NCBI GenBank assembly: GCA_030704615.1
Contig: CM060731.1
Coordinates: 25,916,001-25,980,000, forward strand
Reading direction: 5' to 3'
DNA length: 64,000 nt
Origin: Takakia lepidozioides
Taxonomy: Eukaryota; Streptophyta; Takakiopsida; Takakiales; Takakiaceae
Shown here: in pieces, positions 47,570 through 59,392 of the stretch
Numbering within the stretch: position 1 is the stretch's first letter
How the letters are laid out: the number at the start of each line of letters is the position of its first letter
Made by a program: the position numbers and the translations under genes
The notes under the pieces: generated by a model
Seen by the model: the letters and a program-made list of their open reading frames with translations, nothing else
Databases searched by the model: none
Told to the model about the DNA's origin: nothing

Positions 47570-48030
47570 CTCCAACCGAAGCTGCCGTAACTAAGAGCCA
47601 CTTCACCTCATATGGTTCATAAATCAATGCTCTCAGTAGTACAGATTAACGTTTTTATGTCTACGGATATCGCTGCATTTTGATAAGTGCTTTTATGACT
47701 ACCTCACTTTGTCGTGACAAATGCGGCGTCAGTTCTACCATGACTACGGAGTGTTAAGCGCGAAGTCATGACGGTCACTGAGGACGTGGCGTGGGATAGT
47801 GATTCAAGGTTTGGTGATGTAGTCATAACAAATATGACTACACGACTGAAAGTTATGACTGAGGTTATAACGACTATATCACTACAACATTGCGCCTACA
47901 TGGAGAGGCCTCTACGTGACACGTGGGATCCTTGGGATTTGACATGTGTAATCATCGCCTGATGGTGCAGTGGAGTAGTCATATCTTTATGACTACACGA
48001 CTATGGGTATGACTATATCACTACAACACT
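46922..48030. mobile_element. CACTA-like non-autonomous element, right end unclear
   Basis: Begins CACTACAAGAGAAACAAGG, very close to the canonical plant CACTA (En/Spm) terminus. Both flanks are crowded with short subterminal words (ATGACT, GTCATGA, TATGACTA), as is usual in this superfamily. The matching right terminus (CTTGTAGTG) was not found; instead CACTACAAC occurs twice in direct orientation near 47880 and 48019. It may be rearranged. Contains the GA microsatellite. Confidence 0.45.
47491..47566. repeat. (GA)38 microsatellite
   Basis: Uninterrupted dinucleotide run of 76 bp. Confidence 0.97.
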
Positions 48031-48419
48031 ACAGATGTCACATGGTCTTGTTGGAGCATGTGTTGATCATGGAGATTTTATAATTTATTAAATATTATTT
48101 AATTCTAGCTGACTAATTTATTAAATTATATTAAATTAATATGAAATTTAATAAACCATGTGGAACTCTCATAAGCACAACAATTGGCAAAGAGGGAAGG
48201 CCATATATACCAAAACACAGCCCCTCTGCAAGCAAAAAAAGATTCTACCACCAACCCTGTTGCATAGACTGGCAGAAGCAACAATATGATACAATATGAA
48301 AGACACAACTATAATCAAACATGCCATCCATAGAAACATCACAACACAACCTCGGAGGACATTGCACCTTCGAACGATATTGGATGTTAATACATCAGAC
48401 ACTGACACGGTGTTCGAAC

Positions 48420-49028
48420 CAGTGTTGGACTGGTATACCGATAAGAAACTGGTATCAATACTGGTATGAAGTACCAAACCAGTCTGGTATCACCTCATGC
48501 CACTACCTAGCATATACCCGTATTGGCATGGTATGTGCTTCCTAATAGTGTGGACGATATCCTACTAGTCTGATAGGTGGTTGAAAATCTGGTACTTGAT
48601 ACCAGTACCAGGTCCATTTTTGTCAAGAAAACCTAGTATCAATATCGACGGCGCAGTATGCAATATGCAAGATATGGTTGCAGCTTTCAATAAGCAAAAT
48701 AAAAATCAGGCCGGAAGATGAAATATGTGAAGCTGGATATTTTGAGGAATAATATCAATGAGAAGCATGCTTGTACACATTTATATGAGAAGTGGGAGTT
48801 TTTTTTTACACCAGACCAGTATTGATATTACCCTGGTATCGATTTCTAAAAACTCTTGCTATTGATACCCGTAAAACACCACACTAATCATGTATTATTG
48901 ATACCACCATGGTATCAAAATCTTAGATTTTTGCCAATACCAGTACCTCCTTGGTATCACAATTGGCCGGAGGCCTATATACCAGTACCAGTCTGGTGTG
49001 TTCAAAATACGATACCAGTCCAACACTG
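48420..49028. mobile_element. hAT MITE with perfect 8-bp target duplication
   Basis: A 609-bp element has 17-bp perfect terminal inverted repeats (CAGTGTTGGACTGGTAT) and is flanked by identical 8-mers GTTCGAAC at 48412-48419 and 49029-49036. An 8-bp duplication with CAGTG termini is diagnostic of hAT transposition. The inside is rich in TGGTAT/ATACCA words arranged roughly palindromically, with no transposase. The target 8-mer is itself a palindrome, which extends the apparent inverted repeat to 25 bp each side. Confidence 0.88.
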
Positions 49029-49084
49029 GTTCGAACTAGTCTGCCTATATATATTCCCAAAATATACCTCGTTCTTCAAGCACG

Positions 49085-49367
49085 ATGTTGCTAATGTTAA
49101 ATTAGTAATGCAAGCATTAGTGTACCATTGATTATTCAGCCCTCAAGTTTAATGTCTTCACTATATTCTCGGTAGCAGTAGATATGCCAGTTGGTTAGCA
49201 GTTAATCCACCACCATAGTAGGTAGGATAGACTTCATTAGTTGGTAGTTAATTACTTCTGCAATTACTTTCTACAGCTCATGAGTCCATGATATAAGGGC
49301 TTGAGGTTCACTTTGCAACCATTCTAGCCTTCGATCCTCATGCAATTGGTACACTGCTCATTCTACA
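49085..49367 (+). mobile_element. Putative 5' LTR of the Ty1/copia fragment
   Basis: Sequence beginning TGTTGCTAATG and ending TTCTACA fits TG...CA LTR ends. A TATAAGGGC promoter-like word lies at about 49292-49300. It is directly followed by a primer-site-like sequence. The 3' LTR partner is missing, so the start is a guess. Confidence 0.4.
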
Positions 49368-49378
49368 TGGTTTAGAGC
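49368..49378 (+). other. Degenerate tRNA-iMet primer binding site
   Basis: TGGTTTAGAGC differs from the common copia primer site TGGTATCAGAGC by one deletion and one substitution. Its place just after the putative LTR, about 440 bp before gag, fits. Confidence 0.45.
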
Positions 49379-49813
49379 TCGGGGGGCAATAGAATCATAG
49401 TTTCTTTCAGGGTTTGAGGTCACTAGGAAGCACCTCTGGTGTGAAGCACTGCTCCACCATCGTTGGATGTCTTGTTGATTCGATTTTGTGATCCTATGAG
49501 CTCTACTCCACAACTGTTTGTTTTATTGCAAAATTCTTGTTCCAAAATTCTTTCCACTCTAGAAACTTCTCAAGGGCCTGTAGTTCTCATGCACCTCTCA
49601 ATTCGTGTCTAGGAACGTCATCTTTCTTCCACTCACTACTTTGTAAAAACTGATTTCTCTCGAGATCCCTCTTCCTCTCTCTTACCATCGTCCGGCTGGC
49701 CGACGTGAGCCAACCTTTCATCTATAGAACTGTTTGTTTTTTTTTTTGTTTTTTTTTTCTTTAGTTCTTTATTGATTTAATTATTTTCTTTCTAACCTCC
49801 TTCAGCAGCCGTC

Positions 49814-52077
49814 ATGGGAAATGGATCAGACTTGATCATCCCTCAACAAGACAAGCTGACAGGGAAAAACAACTACTCGGTATGGAAGTTCAAGGTCACA
49901 AACTATCTGTTGAGGGAGGATATTCTTGAGCTTGTCCAGAAGAAGGTGGTCCTAGAAGCAAGTCATGACAAGGAAGAGCTTAGAAAGAAGAAGCTCAGGG
50001 CTCTTACCATTATAAATCTCTCTCTCAGTGACAAAGTCATCCATTATATTGCTCATTTCACAGAGCCAAAGGCTGTGTGGGATGCTTTGGCCAAAATGTA
50101 CGTTGACACGTCATCATCGAGGCAAATGGTTGTGAACAAGTTCCATGGACTGAAAATGGAAGAAGGATCCTCCAGTGCCACATGGAGGAATTCCTTGAGA
50201 CCATTACTAATCTTGTGGCTCAACTTGCTGCCTTTGGTGAAGAAATTGAGGAGTATATCATTGTTGAGCACATTTTGAATGCCTTACCTGACACGTATAC
50301 TGCCTACGGTGACGCAATCATGGCGCAGAAAGAGCTTCCTAGTGTTGCAGAACTAACTTCGAAACTATTGCACGAGGAAACTAGATGGGAGTTGAAGGGA
50401 CGAAATGCTACTCAAGATGAAGCCTTGTGGGTCAAGTTTAAACGCTTCAGTAAGGCCTATCAGCGCCAAGGACAAGGTGGAGGTCGACCTTCATCACAAA
50501 GATCTTCTATTATCACCACCTGCAACTGTTGCGGCAAGGAGGGCCATTGGGCGAAGAATTGTCCAGTTCCGTACGAAGAGATTTTGAAGAACCGTAATCA
50601 GCATGCCAACATGGTTGAAGACGCACCTGACGAATCTGACAAGACGACTGCATTGGGGCAGCTGAAATGTTGGAAGTAGCCATGGCCGCTCTCGATATGC
50701 AAGGAGATCTCACTGTCGGGGAAGAGAAAGCTTCCTAGATTATTGACTCCGGTGCTAGTAAGCACGTGACCGGCAACTCAGAAATTCTTCATGATCTGGA
50801 GGGTTGTAGCAGCACTTCTAGTGTGCGATCCGCTGGTGGCACCTACCACAATATGGAGGGAAAAGGCCATACCAATGTATTACAAAATGGATCAATAAAG
50901 CGCATTACTGACGTTTTGTACGTCCCTGGCATGACAAGGAATTTATTATCTGTTGGTGCTTTGGCTGATAAAGGACATCTTGGAATCTTTGATGCCAGGA
51001 AATGCTTGTTTATAGAGAAAGAAAGACCTCACAGAGTAGTTCTTCACGGAGAACAGATTAATCTACTGGATTGTACAACCTAAAGTCATCATTAAACTTC
51101 ATTTGAGGTCAATAGCTGCATGGAATCTGACGAGATTATTCGACTGTGGCATAGGAGGCTTGGTCATCTTAATTATCGCAGTCTCCATTATCTGAGCAAC
51201 AGTGGCAAAGTCTTGGGGATGCCGAAGCTCCCACTCATTTCTGAGACGTGCAAGGTCTGTATGCTTGGTAAGCAGCATCGAGAAAGGTTTCCCTGCTCCA
51301 ATGAACATAGAGCCACAGCCATTTTGGAATTGGTTCATATGGATCTGTGTGGACCTTTACCCGTGGCATCACTATCCGGGTCCAAGTACTTCATGGCAGT
51401 GACGGACGATTACAGTAGATTTACGTAGGTATATTTTCTCAAGCGATTTCAAGGGAGAAGCATTCAACTGTTTCAAGGAGTTTAAGGCGATGATTGAAAA
51501 GGCAATAGAAAAATCAATTAAATGCCTTAGAACAGACAGGGGTGGCGAATTTCTTTCCGAAGAGTTCACTAATTTCTGCAAACGGGAAGGGATTCAACAA
51601 CAACTGACGCAATCATATACCCCACAGCAAAATGGAATTTCAGAGCGGAAAACCGAACCCTTATGGAACAAGCTCGGAGCTTACTGCACGAAAATTTGCT
51701 TCCCAAATATCTCTGGACGGAAGCAATTAACGCAGCGGCATATCTACTAAATCGCTCTCCCACACGTGCCAACTCAGGCACTATACCCTACCAAAAATTC
51801 TCAGGTATCAAACCTGATCTATCAAACTTGCGTGTCTTTGGTAGCAAATCCTTTGTGCATGTTGACAAATGTCATAGGGATAAGCTCGATCCCAAATCCA
51901 TAGAGTGCATCCTTGTAGGTTATGATACTGTCACAAAGGGCTATCGCCTTTATAATCTCTCAACGCTCAAAGTATTCGTTAATCGGGATGTTCAATTTGT
52001 GAAAGATAATCCTCTTCAAGCAACTGCTCTTCCCCCATCAGATGGATCTAGTTTGACCCTTGGTAGTCTCAGGATGT
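49814..52077 (+). pseudogene. Ty1/copia gag-protease-integrase fragment
   Basis: Domains appear in copia order. Gag (UBN2/retrotran_gag type, DKLTGKNNYSVWKFKVTNYL) runs from ATG 49814 and shifts frame near 50180. A zinc knuckle C-x2-C-x4-H-x4-C (CNCCGKEGHWAKNC) is at about 50521-50562, and protease DSGASKHVTGN at about 50743-50775. GAG-pre-integrase (LWHRRLGHLNYRSLHY) is followed by HMDLCGPLPV, FMAVTDDYSRFT, and the integrase core D-x-E region TDRGGEFLSEEF with TPQQNGISERK. Then YLWTEAINAAAYLLNRSPT and a stretch ending near VFVNRDVQF. Stops and frameshifts occur at 50678, 50738, 51081 and 51427, among others. The reverse transcriptase and RNase H that should follow are absent; the sequence passes into a gypsy element at about 52070-52085. 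Non-functional. Confidence 0.9.
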
Positions 52078-52078
52078 A

Positions 52079-54147
52079 GTGTTTGCATGGACAGCTGAAT
52101 GTCAACAAACTTTTGAGGAACTTACATTGTCAGTAACAACTACACCTGTGCTGATTAACCCTCACTGGCATGTAATATTTCATGTACATTGTGATGCCTC
52201 AGGAGAAGCATTGGGAGTTGTGTTAGCCCAAAATGTCACAGGGAACATAGATTCACCTGTGTACTATGCTAGCAGGTTGTTGAACAGTGCTGAAAGTAAC
52301 TATAGCACCACTGAAAGAGAAGCGTTGGCAATGATTTATGCAGTCAAGAAATTCAAGCATTACCTATTGGGAAGGAAGTTTATGTTTTATGTGGATCATT
52401 AGGCTTTGATTTATCTAGTGAACAAGCCTTTGATAAGTGGCGTGATAGCAAGATGGTTAATAATCTTGCACGAGTTTGAATTCGAAGTTGTTTACAAGCC
52501 TGACTGTTTGCATCTTGTGGCAGATCACTTGTCACACCTATCAACAGGAGAGCCCGCCACGGGAGTAGACGACCAACTACTTGATGCGAGTCTATTTGCA
52601 ATGGAGGTGCAAGGAAGTGCAAATGATTGGTTAGATTGGCGGTGGCCAATCAGATACTACCTTATTCATGGTCAGTGCCCACCCAGTTATGGGAAGGAAC
52701 AGAGGAAGAGAATAGCTATCAAGGCTTTACCTTACACTATGATAGGTGGCAGATTGTATAAGCTAGGACTTGATGGAGTTCTTAAACGATGCTTGTACCA
52801 CCATGAAGTAAATAAAGTTTTGGAAGAAGTTCATAAAGGAGTGGCTGGAGGTCATTTTGGAGAGGAGACTACCAGTAGAAAAATACTATTTGCAGGATAC
52901 CGGTGGCCTACTTTGTTCAAAGATGTGCACAAGTATTGCAAGAGTTGTGATGAGTGCCAGAAGCTAGGACCTTTGCAAAGATCTGGGAAGATGGCTTTGC
53001 ATCCGACAATGCCTAGGACTGAACCATTTCAGAAATGGGGACTAGACTTTGTTGGACCAATAAACCCACCAGCCAGAATACACAGAACAAGTATATAATC
53101 ACAGCCACTGATTATACTACAAAGTGGGTGGAAGCTAAGGCTCTGAGGGACAACACAGCTAAGTCTACAGCAAAGTTCCTGTATGAGAACATACTTACAA
53201 GATTTGGCTATCCCCTGGAATTTATCAGTGACCAAGGAAGTCACTTCATTAATGAGACCATAGAACTATTGACTAAAGAGTTCATGATTGTGCACATTTA
53301 GAGTACAACCTATTACCCACAGGGCAATGGGCAGGCAGAGGCCACCAACAAAATACTATGTACTATCTTGGCTAAGATAGTCAATGCAAACATAACGGAT
53401 TGGGATACAAAGCTGTTGACAACTTTGTGGTCATACATGACTTCATATCAAGTCACCACCAAGTATACACCATTCCAATTAGTTTATGGTATGGAAGCTT
53501 TACTTCCAGTAGAATTCTTATTACCTACCATGAGAACTAAATGGGGAAGGAGAATGGAATTGGAGGATTCAATTAAAGTCAGGAAACATGAATTATATCA
53601 TGTGGAAGAAGTACGTGTTGATGCAGCAGATAACATGACCAGAATTCAAATGAAGAAGAAGGATCAATTTGATGAAGGTAAATTGAAAACTTTTAAGACG
53701 GGTGATTTGGTTCTGTGGTTGCAGAAGAAGGGGAAGATTAAAGCTTCTAAGCTTAAGTCACCATGGAAAGGACCTTATGTCATACAGAAGATGTATGATA
53801 ACAACATAGCCATGCTACAAACCATTAACAAAGAGATGCTTGGAAGAGTCAATGCCAATAAGTTGAAGGGATACAGTGGTATCCATGATAAACCATTGCG
53901 GCATGATTTGCATTTTAAAACACAGAAGCAGTCACAGATTACACTGGTGATACCAATGGAGCATGAAGCACTTGTCGTAAAGCCAAATGTGTATGGCCTG
54001 AGCGTAGAACACGGGCGTCACACAGCCTATCTCAGCCCACCACAGCGTCACACAGTTGCCTATCACAGCCCACCACAGTGTGACACAACCTATTACAGCT
54101 CACCACAGTTTGACACAGCCTGTTACAGCCCAACACAACCTACATAG
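52079..54147 (+). pseudogene. Ty3/gypsy RNase H-integrase fragment (Athila/Tat-like)
   Basis: It starts inside the end of the reverse transcriptase connection (FAWTAECQQTFEEL). RNase H follows (HVHCDASGEALGVVLAQ, YASRLLNSAESNYSTTEREA, FYVDH), then a Y-K-P-D linker. The integrase H-C zinc finger (H-H-E ... C-K-S-C-DEC) and the core (WGLDFVGPINPP, TATDYTTKWVEAKAL, FISDQGSHF, YYPQGNGQAEATNK) come next, then FQLVYGMEALLPVEFLLPT. Frame breaks or stops are at 52400, 53085-53100 and 53299. Gag, protease and the reverse transcriptase core are missing. The phrases resemble plant non-chromoviral Ty3 elements (Athila/Tat), not chromoviruses; no chromodomain is seen. The last frame ends in a short tandem repeat (54010-54146). 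Lineage is a pattern judgement. Confidence 0.85.
54010..54146 (+). repeat. In-frame tandem repeat at the Ty3 integrase C-terminus
   Basis: Four imperfect 30-36-bp units encode HTAYLSPPQR, HTVAYHSPPQC, DTTYYSSPQF and DTACYSPTQPT. It is recently amplified and keeps the reading frame. Confidence 0.8.
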
Positions 54148-54564
54148 GTTGCACAGTCCATAGGGTCAGTGACAAGTGGACGCGGGTTAACGTCAGAAAA
54201 GTGGCCAGAGTGTGTAACGGCAGTTCGGAAGTCAAACTCGGAGAACATGTCACGCGGACATAGGGAGACGAGGAAGTGTTTGAGTTCAAACACGTGGCAT
54301 AAGGGGCAAAGCACTCCGCTTTGCATGTACTGCGATAGCGGGTGTCATCATGCTAAAAGACAAACTGGGCCGTCGAAGTACCTACCCGGTACAGCAGCCA
54401 GCCCATTAATGCATCCAGGGAGCAGGTAACGGAACCCTTTACGAGTACAGCAAAGGGGGACCTTTGCCACATGTGCTGTCCTAGTGGGCTTTTCAAGTGG
54501 GAATGTGAGCAGATGGGGGTAAAATTGAGAAGTTACCCGAGGAGGCAACACCCAATCAGAAAAC

Positions 54565-55023
54565 GTGGATTTCATGCAGGTGGTTCCCTCCAAGAAACAA
54601 GAGCAAGAAATTAAAAAAGTTATGAGCGGAAGAGTCGGGGTTGCTCCGAATAACCAGCGTCTCGACGGGAGGGGCAATCAAAGCTATAGCTTTGTAGCTA
54701 TGGCGGATATTACAGACTATACGCTAGCTTTACTTCTTACGCAGTGGCGCAAGGACGGACAGGTTGAAAGGACATTCTCTCTCACTCACTATCTGCAAGC
54801 CCCACAGGCTTACACTCACTTACCCGTTCCTTTCTGTGCCAACCATACTTTCATGTTCTACGCCCTGCAAGCTTTCCTACAGCTATTCCAAGCAAGGCCT
54901 TCTTGTTTGTCTGGGATGAAGAGAATTAGGGGAATGGAGGATATCAGGGTGAAGAGCACCACGATTCTGCAGAAGCAAACAATTGCTACACCACAGGCAG
55001 TGCAGCTGCTGAAGGAGTTGTGA
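54565..55023 (+). CDS. Extra ORF A behind the Ty3 integrase, unknown
   Basis: A 152-aa frame, with MADITDYTLALLLTQWRKDG and HLPVPFCANHTFMFYALQAF inside it. I recognise no family. It lies about 400 bp after the integrase frame in the same orientation. Athila/Tat-type Ty3 elements often carry an additional ORF here (env-like or accessory), so this may be the first piece of one. No signal peptide is evident. It may be a decayed fragment. Confidence 0.4.
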   Translation: MDFMQVVPSKKQEQEIKKVMSGRVGVAPNNQRLDGRGNQSYSFVAMADITDYTLALLLTQWRKDGQVERTFSLTHYLQAPQAYTHLPVPFCANHTFMFYALQAFLQLFQARPSCLSGMKRIRGMEDIRVKSTTILQKQTIATPQAVQLLKEL

Positions 55024-55120
55024 TTTGGAAGGGATGCTACGCAAGGAATGGTCTTTGCATCATCAGAAGTTCATGATTCAATTCATTCAGAACTTTGAGC
55101 CTCAGACATGAGTTACACAG

Positions 55121-55675
55121 GTGAGGGGAGTAGATATAGAGATTACTCCCAAGTACTTGCAGCAACTGTTTGAATTGTCATCTGGCCATGTGATTGTGGA
55201 TGAACACAGGGCAAGATTGCAAATAGGGAATTTGTTCCAAGAAGCAAGTTTCTTTAAGACTCAAGGATACACCTGCACCAAGGCCGAGTACCTAGGGTTA
55301 AGGGAAGTTGGCCAAATACTGAACGTTGTGTTTGCCATGAAGTAGAACCAATAGTACCTTAGCAGATCATTCACGGAGGAGGTACTGAAAGCCTTGAGGG
55401 GAGAGGATGTCACTTGGGCGGAGTTGATGTACAATGGTCTGGTGGGAGAGATGAAGCGGTTACAAAGCACTGCTGCTAAGTCCCCGATCATTGTGTCTGG
55501 CCCAATAATTGCACAAATTATCCTTGATTCTTGTTTACTTGATGCGCGAGAACGCAAGGAGATGGGAGTATTTGAGACAGCCACAACTGCAATTGAGGAG
55601 CAGGGCTCGTCACAAGGTAAAGGGGATTGGAGGGGCAGCACCAGTCCAAGAGGCAAAAGCGGGATACGACTGTAG
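55121..55675 (+). pseudogene. Extra ORF B, unknown, broken by stops
   Basis: Two frames in the same phase group: 55121-55345 (ITPKYLQQLFELSSGHVIVD) and 55394-55675 (LRGEDVTWAELMYNGLVGEM, then SPIIVSGPIIAQIILDSCLL). Together they look like one protein interrupted near 55345. The second half vaguely resembles the globular part of plant retroelement accessory proteins. Function unknown. Confidence 0.35.
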
Positions 55676-57173
55676 TGACAGATCCACTAGCTTCAAGGAA
55701 ACCGCAAGATGATGTTTCCATAGCTCTTGTGCAGGATGGGGAACAGCAGCACAGAGGGCTGTTATTGCTGGAAGCATGGCCTTTGGAGAAGGAGGAAGAA
55801 TTCACCTCAGTACCACAGCCACCACAGCCAGTTGACTCAGTTGTCCCAAGGGAAACTCAGATAGTACATGCTGTTACACCAGAGCCTATTATTGTGGAAG
55901 GAGAAGGGTTGGACATCCCCACTACAGAGCAGGTAGTGGCAGAAATTGAGAAGGATGACCTTCTCTATGAAAACTCTGGCTTGGTCAGGGAACCAGTAGT
56001 ACCAAAGATGCAGAGTTTGACCAAGGAAATCTTTGCAATGCATGTCATGCCCAAACCTGTGGAGGAGGTTCCAGGGGTAGAATGTAAGGGCACTACAGCA
56101 CATGTGGAGAATGAGGTCGTTCAGGAAGAAGATCTTGTGGGATCATGGCCTGAATGGTTGGTGAAATATCACACTATGGAGAATCAGGGGGACCACCAAC
56201 AAGTTCCCCATGAAGACCCACAGCAGACCATGCTTATGAGTTCCATAAGCATGACACTCAATTTGTTGGGCACTTATGTGAAATCCCATGTTCCATCCAC
56301 ACAATTGGCAGCCTTGAGGGAGGAGCTCAAGCAAGAATTGCCACAAAGTGTGCAAATAAGGTGGATGTGGAGGCCAACCTCAAGTTGCAGAGAGAGTTGG
56401 AGGACACGAAGGCTGCCCTGCAGAAGGGGAATCTGATTGAAGCGGGTTTGGAGCAGGAGAAGTTGCATGAAGTATATAAGCAACAGCTATACCAGTTGCA
56501 GGTGAAGCATGAGGGAAAATTGCAAGAAGTGAAGGTGCTTCATACAGAGTTGGAGGCAGTTAATCAGAAAATGACCATCCAATGTGCCACATTAACAAGT
56601 TCTACTCTGGAGCAAACTGCATTAGAAGTTAACAGACAAGCAGAGAGGTGTATGATGGTGGAGGTTGAGACAGTGGAGCAAGGGAAACTCATTGCTGACT
56701 TGAAGGCTACTATCCATCGCAATGAGGATACCTTCCAACAGTACAGTCAGGTTAAGGCTGAGAAGGACAGGTACATCCTTGAGTTGCAGCAAACACTCAC
56801 GGCACGAAAGAATGAGCTTTCTGTGGCTAACAAGGCTTGGAAGGAAGCCAATAATCTATTTGCTGCCTATGCAGCTCTGGTTGAACCTCATGCGAAGCGC
56901 TTGGAGGGTTTGCAGCAGCAGTTGCAAACATATAGACTCAAGGAAGAGCAGGGTCTCAGGGGTGCTACACAAGACTTGGTGGATAATCATCTTATGCAAG
57001 TGTGGTTAACACAAGGGCCGGTAGAAGGGAAGGCACCAAGAAAACTCACCCAGGGGGAGATGAATGATCTCAGGTTGCAGGTGCAGAACTATAGGTATAA
57101 GGCAGGTGACATATCATTCGGACAAAAATGCTGGTCGGAACAAGCATGTCGGCTCGACAGGAGAGATGAATGA
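55627..57173 (+). pseudogene. Extra ORF C, long coiled-coil protein with one frameshift
   Basis: The first frame (55627-56360) is acidic and proline-rich (SVPQPPQPVDSVVPRE, VAEIEKDDLLYENSG). The second (56361-57173, 270 aa) is almost entirely heptad-like coiled coil (LQRELEDTKAALQKGN, LQVKHEGKLQEVKVLHTEL, then RLEGLQQQLQTYRLKEEQ). A single frame change near 56350 separates them, so an ancestral protein of about 500 aa is likely. Myosin-tail-like composition does not identify a function. The position suggests a retroelement accessory ORF, possibly a captured host gene. Confidence 0.45.
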
Positions 57174-58202
57174 AGTAATGGATGAAGTGGGGATGTGCAA
57201 CAATCATCCAACATAATTCATTAAAGTGATGTCACGGATGAATGGATGGGGGTAGTGTAAATTTCATTCGTTGAGTTTTAAGGGAAATGACAAAGTGGAG
57301 GGATGTAGGCACTAAATGGATGAATTCTCATACTTCATCCACGGAGTTATAGCTGCTTGCTGGATGAATTAAAGGTAGGCTAAAAGTGATTTTGTCTTTT
57401 TGTTGGCTAGATGAGAGGGGAATAACACCCGTAGGCTGGCCAAATCGGTTTTTAGTAAGGGATCACATGGCACCATGGGATGCATTAAGGGCTGCCAGCT
57501 GACTTCCCGAAAGAGGGGAGGTGGCTGGGTAGGATTTAGGCTGGGATGGTGAGAGAGATAGATGCCTTTGACATTGGAGTTTTTGGGAGCGTGAGGTGTC
57601 TTGGAGAAATGGATGCAACGTGATATGGAGCAAAGTGGAGTGGGCATTTGTGATCAGACTCAGTTGGTACTTGGAACTAGTATGGAATGATGAGTGTGTT
57701 AGAAAGAATATAGATTTAACAATGCATGCAAGATAGAGCTTTTGCTTGTTTGAATGCTGGAATGATAGCATAGTATAGAACCAGAGGTAGACATGGAAAT
57801 GACAACCAAGATCTTGAGAGAATTTAGTCAGCATACATATTAGTTGAGAGGTACTATGCAATATCCAAGTACATAACCAGAAAACTAGAGTAAGTCAGTT
57901 GAGCCATATTGATACTGAGGGATCAGATCTGTGTAGTGCCACTGGCCATATGGGTGGATAGTAGTTCTTCCAAACTAAGTCATGTGGGATGGCACACAGA
58001 AAACAGGAGTTCTAGAGTAGAGATATCCCAAGGAGAAAGATGTTGTCTTCTCTTCCGCTGCGGTAGCATTCTATCCAAGGGGTGTCAAAGGGTAATACAA
58101 GGTAGAGTGGACCTTTAGGTAGGCCCTTCTTTTGCCCCACAGAACATTGCCACAACCACTATAGACAATGTCTATAGTAGAATAGTTGAGTTACAGGATG
58201 AT
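57174..58202. other. Non-coding spacer in the retroelement block
   Basis: Contains many GGATGAA words near 57165-57370 (ATGGATGAAGTGGGGATG type). No open frame is convincing. A long terminal repeat might lie here, but no second copy is in the window. Confidence 0.35.
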
Positions 58203-58991
58203 GTGGAAGGGCTGCAGACTCAAGTGGATGACTTAAGCTCCAACATTGACAAAAGAGCCTTTGTTCCTGAGGAACAGCTGGTGGCTGCTTATTTGCATGC
58301 TAGGACTCTAATTTTCCAATCTTCATCACATGAAATGCAGGACTTACCAACAACAGAAGGGACAGTGGCGTCAATATCACAGCAACCACAACAGGTATAC
58401 ACTGTTGATACCATGGCCCTACAACAATCTGAGGTTTGGGGGGATGCTGCTTTTAACCCACCTAGGACTCCTGCTGCACTTGACTACAATCGGGCTATGA
58501 TTATGCCCTTCAACCAAATTCCCATTGTGCTGGATTTGGCTTGGAAAGAATTCAGTCCTCCAGAGTCTTTGGCACACTATTACTAGATCATGCGCATTTG
58601 GTTGCCAGTGGCAACTCGGACTAAGGTTCTTCCGAACAACCAACCCATTGATGATCATCATTTTGCAAGGTACTAGTCTGAGGCAGGCACCATGCTGAAG
58701 GAATTAATTGCCTTCTAGGTTGTTCATGGGTACATCTACACCAAGACCAAGGAGGTATCTAGTTTGGTCATGGGCTGTGGATTATATTATGCTGCTTGTT
58801 TCATTGCACGTTATCACATTGAGCAGCAGAAGATGCAGTCAAGATTTCTGAGTTATTCCACTGGGGATCATTGGGTCTTACCTTCAGTTCCACCCCATAT
58901 GTATCTGTATGATGTGAAAGTCATGTTGCAGAAGGATCCCCAACTTCGTTCATGGTTTAATTTGGCTTGGAACAACTTGGCCATTTTCTAA
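58203..58991 (+). pseudogene. Extra ORF D, unknown, three in-frame stops
   Basis: An open stretch of 127 codons (58203-58586; LQTQVDDLSSNIDKRAFVPE, AFNPPRTPAALDYNRAMIM) continues in the same frame through stops at 58584, 58673 and 58718 to YYAACFIARYHIEQQKMQ, then VPPHMYLYDVKVMLQKDPQL, stopping at 58991. The frame is kept over 260 codons despite the stops, which implies a once-functional gene. No family is recognised. Confidence 0.45.
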
Positions 58992-59392
58992 CTACTATAG
59001 TATATATATATATATATATTATTTTGGGAATATCATCAAATAATTTATTTATGTATCATTTTAGGGTTGGTAATTACGATTTTAAAGAAAAAATATTTTC
59101 TATAGTATTATTTGGATTTGTTTTAGAGATTTCAAAACTTTTGGAATTTCAATAAATAACACATGAAAAGTTTTTTAGTGTCTATCTTTTAAAATTTTGC
59201 TATGGAAAATGTCTTTGAGTCTTGTCAATTCGACCATCTATATCTGAAAGTACTAGAGCCCCGTGGCCAGGGAAGTGGGCTCTAGATTTACCGGAACTCT
59301 AATTCCATTCACGTATAACTCTACAATGCTATGCATAAAATAATGATCGCCATGGTTAACTTATGAAAGGGTAAACTTGTATAAAATGGAAA

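Noticed and set aside
47372-47575. 67-aa minus-strand ORF of repeated Leu-Ser
   Set aside because: It is the translation of the (GA)n microsatellite.
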